From Diphasiastrum complanatum (taxonomy: Eukaryota > Streptophyta > Lycopodiopsida > Lycopodiales > Lycopodiaceae): a DNA stretch of 40,542 nt. The notes beneath the pieces were generated by a model. It saw only the letters and a program-made list of their open reading frames with translations, did not search any database and was not told the DNA's origin. The position numbers and the translations under genes were made by a program. Numbering within the stretch: position 1 is the first letter of the stretch; the number at the start of each line of letters is the position of its first letter. Positions 33,277-40,542 of this stretch are shown piece by piece. Location of the stretch: NCBI GenBank assembly GCA_029204225.1, contig MU835264.1, positions 1 to 40,542 on the forward strand. Reading direction: 5' to 3'.

Positions 33277-34349
33277 GATGCATGTAGAAATGATGTGAAA
33301 ATAGATTCATGCCTATGTGTATAAACCATACTAATGATCATGCCTCTAATATATATTTATTACTAATAAGTTTAATATTCTTATAATGGTATGGTAGACT
33401 CAATTGTGAAAACAGATTCATTTGAATGTGCATCCATCATCTTGTTCAATCAAGCAATCTATACATGGTCTACACATCTCAATCCAGCTTTGCATGCATA
33501 TTGATCTACCAAGTCACATATCAATGTCTTATACAATCTTATCTATGGTTCAATACATAGGTCCATATATTGATTCATTTATCCATCTACGATTTAATTA
33601 TAACTACCTACCTTTTTGTTGATTCAATTATCTATATAATGTATAGTTTATAACATGATATTAGTCATAATATCTCCTCAATATTCCTTGCCATTATTTT
33701 CGATGGTGATGCTGAAATAGCCTCATTCGCTGAAAAAATATCATGAGAAATATGGACATCAACAATCACGACATTTACCAATGGTTGAGTTGGTTTCCAC
33801 AAGCCTAAGTGAAATTTTGACTATTTTTCAAAAAAATATAACAAAAAGTGGTCAAAAAATGGCTAGTGTTGTAGTGTGAGAAAAAACCTATATAGTCAAA
33901 TACTTTCTCAGACTAGTCTATTGATTTTTATTGTTATTATCCTACGTTTAACTATGAGTATTGGTTGACCTGAAAGTATATTTACATGATTGAAATTTTT
34001 TTAGTGTAGAGCATGTAGTAGGGCAACATCTCTAAAGTTTTCAAGAAAGCTTGTTGCAAAGGATAATATAGTGACTGAGGACCAAAAAAGCATGACTTTT
34101 AAAATTTTAGTGTTAAGGATGAATTTTCACTAATAATGGATATGTCCCATGAACATGTAAAAATGCCTCACAATGTGAAAAAATGGAATTTTTACAAACA
34201 CCTTGCTTTATCAATTGCAGATGTTTCGTCGATTGTTTTTGTTTTTGTTTTGGCAGGGGCAGCTCTTTTTATCTATCTCATGTCCGTGCTACCTATTTGG
34301 CTAGCTTGCGGAATTATTGCAGGATACTAAGCAAACGACTACAGATCAT
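33275..34349. other. No recognised gene
   Basis: AT-rich. A 64-codon ORF at 34136-34330 has a hydrophobic stretch (SIVFVFVLAGAALFIYLMSV) but no supporting context; I treat it as chance. Confidence 0.45.
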
Positions 34350-34738
34350 AAATGTCAAATCATTCTATCAAATGCAGCGACATGAATAATGAGAGATGGA
34401 ACAAGAGAGAGAAATTGTATTTGTATTTTGCTTTGAGTGAGTTAATCAGTGTCTCGCTTGTTGGCGGCCTGTCACTCTTCTCACAAAATTGCTACATTCT
34501 GCTCGTTGGCAGACTTTCATGCATAGCTTATAATGCTAACAGTATGTTGGCACTTCTCTCTCACTCACGTCTCTATTTATTAGTTTGTAGATCTGCAATC
34601 GATCGCTTACTTATTCCATCTGGGGAAATATTAAGATTATTTAACAACAGTTTACAAGAAACTATTGGTTAGTTATCCTCTGATGACATTGCTTTTGGTG
34701 GTTGAGCGTGATAGTACAAGACTCCACGCTCGTCGAGG
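34350..34738 (-). repeat. LTR-like repeat, copy 2 (solo)
   Basis: Ordered similarity to 3826-4140, strongest at GATAGTACAAGACTCCACGCT and around GTGTCTCGCTTG. On the minus strand it would begin with GTTGGCACC. No element interior adjoins it, so a solo LTR or a fragment is likely. Confidence 0.45.
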
Positions 34739-35045
34739 TGCCAACTGTTGGCTTGATATGATCATTCGATATTTTGCAATTTTGTGAGCAAAATTGGTAG
34801 AATTTCAAATTGTTCTGATTGCATGCATGTCAATTTTCTATTTTGGGGTACTGTGCTTGCATGGAATGTCTGCATGTTGATTTTCAGAGTGATTTTGACA
34901 TGCATGAGTGGTTTAGATCTGCTTTGAGTGGTTATACGCATGTACTCTGACTGATAGATACAAAACTGGATTTTATAGTTGACAATCTCCGTAGACCTTG
35001 ATTTTACGTAAAATTCTGTAATTGTGAAAAGTTAATAAAATTGAG

Positions 35046-35400
35046 ACATTGGATTATTCTATATATGAAGTTTTTTCAATATGTGCTATTCCAATTGTGG
35101 ATGTTTTGGTAATGAATCTAAATGGTTGCAAATTCTCAGCAATTCTTGACTCAGTAAATTTAGATCATGAACAAGCAGTGAAAGAACAGATCATAAATAA
35201 ATTTAGGGATGTTTTTCCATCTGAATTATCTCATGGTTTACCACTGTCTAGTTCAGTAGACCACATGATTGAGGTAATTCCAGGAAGCTAACCTGTCTCT
35301 AGACAACCTTATAGGTTCTCTCAGAAAGAGGAGACAGAGATTTCAAATCAAATAGAAAACTATCTGAGGATGGGACATATACAACCTAGTAAATGGTTTA
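35046..35400 (+). pseudogene. Ty3/gypsy pol fragment (RT N-terminal edge)
   Basis: The plus-strand text INKFRDVFPSELSHGLPLSS then SVDHMIEVIPGS matches the start of gypsy RT. After a stop it continues PVSRQPYRFSQKEETEI and YLRMGHIQPSKW. This is the linker and first segment of RT only; the palm is absent. It stops at a GC-rich filler that separates it from an oppositely oriented gypsy RT. Confidence 0.85.
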
Positions 35401-35546
35401 TTTTTTGAGGAGATGAAGTGGTAGGGGGTGGAGAAGCAGCATGGGGCGAGGTGGAGAGGCTTATTCCAGCTCAGGCATGGTGGGGTTGTGTTGGAGTGTG
35501 GAGGTGGTGACTTCGGCCTAGGCGGCGTACTGGAGATCTTGGTAAA
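35401..35546. other. GC-rich filler between opposed gypsy fragments
   Basis: About 146 bases with many GGTGG and GGAG words, clearly richer in G and C than everything around it. It joins two unrelated RT fragments head to head. Its origin is not recognised. Confidence 0.6.
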
Positions 35547-37382
35547 GTTGTCGGTGCATTGGTTAGACCAAAAGGCAACACCAAAAATTTATAGTGTCCA
35601 AGGCGAGTTCGAAAATCCATTTTTGGTATATCTTCTGTCCTAATGCGTATTTGATGGGATCCCAATCTTAGATCTATCTTGGTGAAGTACTTAGCACCAC
35701 CAAGATAATCTATTAGATCATCCATCCGTGGCAATGGATATTTGTTCTTAACGGTTACCTTGTTCAATTTCTTATAATCTATGCAAAACCTTATAGTCCC
35801 ATCTTTCTTGGCCACGAGAACCACTGGTGATGCCCAAGGAGACTTACTAGGTCATACCCACCCCTTCTTCAGGTAATCATGTAATTGCCTATTTACCTCT
35901 CTTCCGATGCACTCATCCGATAAGGACACTGTGCGATCGGAATTGAAATGATCAACTGTCCTTTCTGGTGGTAAACCTACAGGAAGGTTAATAAAAACAT
36001 CATTGAATTCTTGCCTAAGTTCATTACAGGCTTCAAGCTCTATAGTGTTCTCACTGGTATATTCATGGCATTTATGTTAGTTTATTATCATTGAAGCAAA
36101 TGACATCATTGTGAAAACCTAAATTAACTTTATAATCAGAATTCTTCATTATTGAATTAAGTTCCCGTTTAGAATAAGGATTAACATTTTTAGTGTTAAC
36201 ACTTAAACTTGCCTTGATCTTAATCAAAGAATCCTCATGCATAAAAGATAAATATTTTTCAACAAAATCAATTTTCAATGACTTATTCTTATCAAAATGC
36301 CATTGTTGCCTGAGAACAATATCCACATGAGCTAATGCAATAGTATGGAATTCTAGTTTTTCAGAGTAATCCTGTATGTGCAATTCTACATCAGGAACAA
36401 CATAATCCATAAACTCGGAATTGTTTCCCGATGCCATTGTCACGCAATATTTTTGATAGGAAGGTTTAGCGTCTGCACCAAATTTACATTAATAAAGTTA
36501 TGAGTGGATCTTGTGTCAAAAAGGACATTAATATTAATAAAATAACTATACCTTTAATGCAAATAAGGTCATTAGGTCTAAAAGTAAAGAACTAAGGAAA
36601 CATACATCCATCTCATTACTTCAAGATAGATAACCTGAGGTAGAAGCTGGTTTTTTGTGCAATCTCGTGCAAGGTGACCCTCGCCATTGCACTTGAAGCA
36701 CAAGTTCTTCTTACGAGCTTCAGTTATATCTTCGCCACCCTGATGGTTTTGAAAGTTTTTCTTGGTTTTCTTAGGATTCTTGGAATTGGGATGTGTCTCA
36801 TTAACAACTTTCTTATCCTTCCTCTTTAATTGAAAACCTTTCTTTGGCTCGTTAGGCTGGTGACCCCTAGATGGCTTAGGTGCGTCATCAAAATACTTTG
36901 CAGCCCTAATAGCATCCTCTAGGATTTTTGGATGGTTCCTACGAACATCCACTTGGTAATCTTTGGTAACCCATCAATAAACATTAACATTTGTACCTTT
37001 GGTGGAATGTCACTATAAAGTGGATTCAAGTACTCATGAAAATCTTGAATAAATTGTTCCAACACTGTTAAATGACTCAACTTTTGAAAGTGTTCATAGT
37101 CATCTAATAGTGGTAGGAAGTATTCCCTAAAAACTATGCAAAAATCATCCCATGTACAAGGTTGATTGCCTTTTGCAACTAGGTCATCCCACCATACTAA
37201 GACTCTTCCTTCAAGGAACATAGTTACAGTGGACAACTTTTCACATTCAGGGAATTGATTCATGCCAAAGTATTTGTTCCATACGTTAAGCCATGAACTT
37301 ACCACTTGCAAGTTTCTATCTTTCTTCTCCCCCTTAAACAATTATACGGGAGGTGGAACTACATGATTCTTTTGGTTGGTTA
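35547..37382 (-). pseudogene. Ty3/gypsy gag-protease-RT remnant
   Basis: From the right: the gag core with WLNVWNKYFGMNQF, LEGRVLVWWDDL and WDDFCIVFREYFLP (37341-36919). In another frame, a basic linker is followed by a CCHC knuckle CFKCNGEGHLARDC (36952-36578). The protease has FDTRSTHNFI near 36510, where the catalytic DTG has become DTR. Its C-terminal part is at 36443-36072. Then come the RT start, VGLPPERTVDH near 35965 and DYLKKGWV, and RT (35824-35547) with [31 protein letters not shown] and [11 protein letters not shown]. The YxDD region, RNase H and integrase are lost at the filler. Gag is cut at 37382 by an LTR. Several frameshifts are present. Confidence 0.9.
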
Positions 37383-37652
37383 TGTTTAAATTAGAGCATG
37401 CTCAAGCAATATTACACAAGAGAGATGGAGAGAGAACAATATGCTTGTATTCAATAAGATTGCACCATAAAATGAGAAGAGAGGATGATCTCAACGTGAG
37501 AGAGAGGAAGAGGAGGAGGTAGAAGGGCCCTAAAGTAACTTACTCCATTTAGAGGCACATTGGGCCTTCACCACATTTACATATAATGAGTACATTTCAA
37601 GTATGTCCATTAATAGCCAACAAAGTTGCATTACCCAGTATTATTTCCAACA
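37383..37652 (-). repeat. Copia-like 3' LTR, 270 bp, inserted in gypsy gag
   Basis: On the minus strand it starts TGTTGGAAATAATACTGGG and ends GCTCTAATTTAAACA, with TG/CA ends. A purine tract abuts its start. The gypsy gag frame can be read right up to its other end at 37382, so it is the younger insertion. Confidence 0.7.
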
Positions 37653-37664
37653 CCCTCCCTTAAG
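37653..37664 (-). promoter_or_regulatory. Polypurine tract
   Basis: The plus strand reads CCCTCCCTTAAG; the minus strand gives a purine-rich AAGGGAGGG ending directly at TGTTGG, as at copia 3' LTRs. Confidence 0.7.
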
Positions 37665-38961
37665 GTCACCTTTGTTGAAGCTTTTACATCATGCCTTTAA
37701 ATTCACTAGAGCACGCTTTCTCTATGCATTTTTTTTACATCATACTTAACTCCATTTCTTGTGCATCTCAGGATCTATCATTTACATCTGCCAATGTCCT
37801 ACAATGTAAATCTATCCTGCATTATGACACCTCCAAGAAAATATTCTACCTTAAAAATAAGTTGTTCTTTAGTAACATAACATAGAAAATCGATTCCTTA
37901 GCTACTTCATCATAATTTGAGGAGCTGAAACTTCATTGTAAAGTTGGAGCAATTCACATTGCAAGGTTGAAGGCTGTTTGGAAGATAAGAATTTCACAGC
38001 AATATATGACACAAAAGTTCATTCTAAAATTCTGTCATCTTTCAGTACTGGTTTGTCACTCTTCCGAAACTTCAAAAAATTAAAGCAGAAAGGCAAAATT
38101 TTAATTTGAAGTTTTGCATATACCCTGTTTAGAGTTGATCTTTCACAGCCTTTCAGTCCAAAAGTTTCACTTTGACAAAATGTTCTTCAATTTACAGACC
38201 TTCAAATCCTTCAATTCAGGCTTAGCACTTCTTGTATAGCTTGAAGCATCAAACTTCGCATTAAAGCTTGTAAATGTTCAAGGGTTTGCAAACTTCAGAA
38301 CTTCATAAAATACCATTTTCCTAAAGTTTGAAAAACTCCACCTCTTTTCAATAGTGAGCTTCAAAACTTCCGATTAGGGTACTTTGGAAAGCTGGCTTCA
38401 ACTTCAGGCAGGAATGTTGAACTGAAAAAAAACATGCGGGCTGTCTGTCACCTGTCTTCTATCTTCACGCAAACAACAAAGAAATGACAATGTAGAAATA
38501 GCAGCAGCGCGATCCGCCCTAGCTTAGGCTTGCATCCTATGACATGCTCCAGTTACTGTGAAAGTGACGGTGGCAGACTCTGAAACCACATCGATCTCCT
38601 CAACGTTGTGACATTACGCTTCTTTTGCAGATTGCCACAGTTAATCCATTCAAGAAGCAACCTAACTTACTTCTAATCTCTTTCATTTATGATTCACACA
38701 TATCATTCTGCAATACATATAAATCAACAAGCATTCTTCTTACAAAATTCATTGATCAGATCAAGCAATTTACAATGGTCTCTCTCTTATTTATTCTACA
38801 TTACAACAGAACTAAAAACACAGACATATGTCTCGATTTATTAACAAAACATAAAACTTTCTACATTCCAAAATTTTACAGCAAAACAAATGCTACAAAA
38901 TCTTTTTGAATTCTGAAACATAAATGCATGCCCAGATCATAAGGGATTAACCATTTCCCTC
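37665..38961 (-). other. Non-coding interior of a copia-like non-autonomous element
   Basis: Lying between a PPT and a PBS of matching orientation, it holds no copia domain in any frame. The words CTTCAAA and AAGTTTG recur many times, giving a loosely periodic texture shared with the region beyond the PBS. A longer autonomous ancestor is not in evidence. Confidence 0.45.
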
Positions 38962-38972
38962 CTCTGATACCA
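38962..38972 (-). promoter_or_regulatory. Primer binding site (initiator-Met tRNA)
   Basis: The minus strand reads TGGTATCAGAG, and the adjoining LTR terminus TGTTTAAATCAGAGCAT (plus strand) matches the terminus at 37383 with one difference. Beyond these bases the two LTR candidates are not alike. Confidence 0.75.
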
Positions 38973-39650
38973 TGTTTAAATCAGAGCATTTATATAAAGT
39001 TCCCATTCCAATTCCATTTTCATTTGTCATTTCAAATTCAACACAAATTATCACATTTCTCACTTTCCTAGTTCTTCAAATCCACGAAACTAGTAACTAA
39101 AAATGGAAAACTATTGAAGTTCTATGAAAACTTCACTTTTCAGATCTGTTTTACAAATTTACAGTTCTAAAAATCAAAACTTCAAAATGACAAAAAATAG
39201 AGCTTCAAAACGTTTTTTATGCATAAAGTTACACTACCTTTTTCTTCCTACATTGCCAATAACATTAAACTAGCAGGTAGAAATGCGGAACTAATGAAGT
39301 CCCTTTGAAAACTTCACTTTTCAGATCTGATTTTCAGATATACAGGTCTGAAAAATAAAACTTCAAAATGAAAATCAGAAGCTTTAACACTTCATTTATG
39401 CAAAAAAAAAAACACTAGTTTTGATAAAAAAACACAAGCTAGAATCAATCTTTTTCCAAAAAGATTTTTGTGGATGTAGAGGAAGACTTCCTCTAACCAT
39501 TCCACAAATCCTTTTTCAAAAAGATTCTAAACCAAAAGCCCACATTCAAACTTCTCTAACATAATAAAAAATCAGCCTTTAAACAATTCTATAAGCATCA
39601 CTATCAATTTCAAGGACCAGGCCGCTGTTTCAAAAACCAATCACCATCGA
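38973..39650 (-). repeat. LTR-like region beyond the PBS, with a tandem duplication
   Basis: Two copies of a segment of about 150 bases lie at about 39088-39237 and 39268-39415. They share AAAACTTCACTTTTCAGATC and AAACTTCAAAATGA in order. AAAAAGATT words recur at about 39460 and 39525. The outer end of any LTR is not found. Confidence 0.5.
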
Positions 39651-39663
39651 GGACCAGATTCAA

Positions 39664-40433
39664 GTGTTTCTACAACAACATCTGCATGAGTCCTCGAGGG
39701 GTGGATGGGTGATAAAATTCAAGACCTCTGAGATAGAGGAGGGCAAGGTTTTGGACAAGCTACCAGCATTGGGAGAGCAACCGGCATGGAGAACAACTGT
39801 ATTTGAGAAAACTCCGGATTCCATCATGAGTTATGTTGCCAACCCTCGCCAATTCTAGGAAGATTCGTACTATTTGCCGATGCCAAGAAGAAATAAATGG
39901 AATGATTTGGGGATTCCATTGGACCAAGTCACAATCCATACCCCAAATCGGCCCATAATCCACCAAGTTTATAATTAGCACATATCAGTGGACTTTCACT
40001 GCGCTTTACAATTTTATGTGGTAGAGTATAGACATTTCCTAGATCGGCCATTAGGCAATCTACGCTTTTTGCAAACGATTTGATGATGTTGGCATCCGTA
40101 GTAACATGTTGGAATGATTGCCTTCCTCAATTGGCTTTCGATCCAGATCTCCTAATGGCATTGGACAATGTTCAAGATCAATTGCCACTTGTCAGGTTAA
40201 ACTATCATGGTGTGATGCTGGACGAAATGTGGAAATCTAGATTTACGGCATATAAACTGGCACATATTAGTGGATTTTCACCGCGCTTTACAATTTTATG
40301 CAGCAGAGTATAGACATTCGCCAGATCTGACCGTTAGGCAATCTACGCTTATTGCAAACTTTGGTGCACTTAACCTAGTCGGTGAACATAGACATATGAT
40401 CAGTATTGTGTGGAACGTATACTTGCAGAGTTA
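39664..40433 (+). pseudogene. Unidentified decayed coding region with an internal repeat
   Basis: One frame reads, with three or more stops, WVIKFKTSEIEEGKVLDKLP, then RNKWNDLGIPLDQVTIHTPN, then VDFHCALQFYVVEYRHFLD. After a segment of about 180 bases the same frame gives VDFHRALQFYAAEYRHSPD, then LTVRQSTLIANFGALNLVG, and a stop near 40431. The repeated part (39978-40084 and 40260-40366) is offset by 282 bases, a multiple of three. I do not recognise the protein. It may be a retroelement gag-like product or a host gene relic. Confidence 0.35.
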
Positions 40434-40542
40434 ACAAACCTACTCTGATAGATCTATTGGTTAACTTAAAAGTGATTTGGATATGGATCTAAATGTGGTG
40501 TTGTACAGTACAATTAAGGTCTGTACCTAGACATTTGAGATT

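Noticed and set aside
34136-34330. Small ORF with a hydrophobic, membrane-like segment
   Set aside because: AT-rich chance ORF; the overlapping frame is also open, there is no similarity, and it borders an LTR-like repeat.
40193-40199. CAGGTTA as the distant end and TSD of the element inserted at 37383 (GGTTA flank)
   Set aside because: The implied LTR would be about 1.2 kb against 270 bp for the partner, with no similar terminus, so the match is likely chance.

Overview
This window looks like nuclear DNA of a land plant, most likely a seed plant with a large, transposon-rich genome. The evidence is a plant-type P-class pentatricopeptide repeat (PPR) gene, plant Ty1/copia and Ty3/gypsy retrotransposons primed by initiator-Met tRNA, a Helitron fragment, low GC, and long (GA)n arrays. 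A gymnosperm would fit, but the sequence alone does not settle the species. There are no bacterial-type operons. I found no rRNA, tRNA or CRISPR array.

Layout. 1-2.4 kb: an internally deleted copia element on the minus strand, with its PBS and 5' LTR; the LTR carries a minus-strand TATA box and a 141-bp (GA)n tract. 3.2-5.1 kb: an unidentified ORF remnant, an LTR-like repeat and a decayed copia RT fragment, all minus strand. 5.1-16.0 kb: a nested pair. The outer element is a minus-strand, gag-only LTR retrotransposon (LTRs 5096-5841 and 15274-16017, visibly diverged, no pol seen). Inserted in it is a complete plus-strand copia element at 6595-13025 with 655-bp LTRs differing at 2 positions, a perfect AGGCC target duplication, PBS, PPT and an uninterrupted 1317-codon gag-pol. 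16.0-22.4 kb: mostly unrecognisable DNA with a broken copia RNase H end, a (GA)n tract and a dispersed repeat.

22.5-25.9 kb holds the only convincing host gene: an intronless 664-codon PPR protein at 23224-25218, preceded by two telo-box motifs. It is built from two equal modules exactly 317 residues apart, each a tryptophan-rich cap plus six PPR motifs. 25.9-28.9 kb has nothing recognisable. 28.95-29.4 kb is a compact cluster of nested inverted repeats (foldback or MITE-like). 30.2-32.3 kb is a frameshifted Helitron protein N-terminal region, minus strand. 32.4-33.3 kb has three (GA)n arrays tied to one short palindromic motif. 35.0-37.4 kb contains two Ty3/gypsy fragments facing each other across a GC-rich filler. 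The larger is interrupted in gag by a copia-like LTR and PPT at 37.4 kb. 37.7-40.5 kb is non-coding element interior, a PBS, a tandem duplication and an unidentified decayed coding region.

The elements form layers of different age rather than a pathway. The youngest is the 6.4-kb copia, which may still be mobile. The most distinctive items for follow-up are the two-module PPR protein, the foldback cluster, the palindrome-anchored GA arrays and the hairpin at the LTR end of the gag-only element. I did not find a clearly new biological system.
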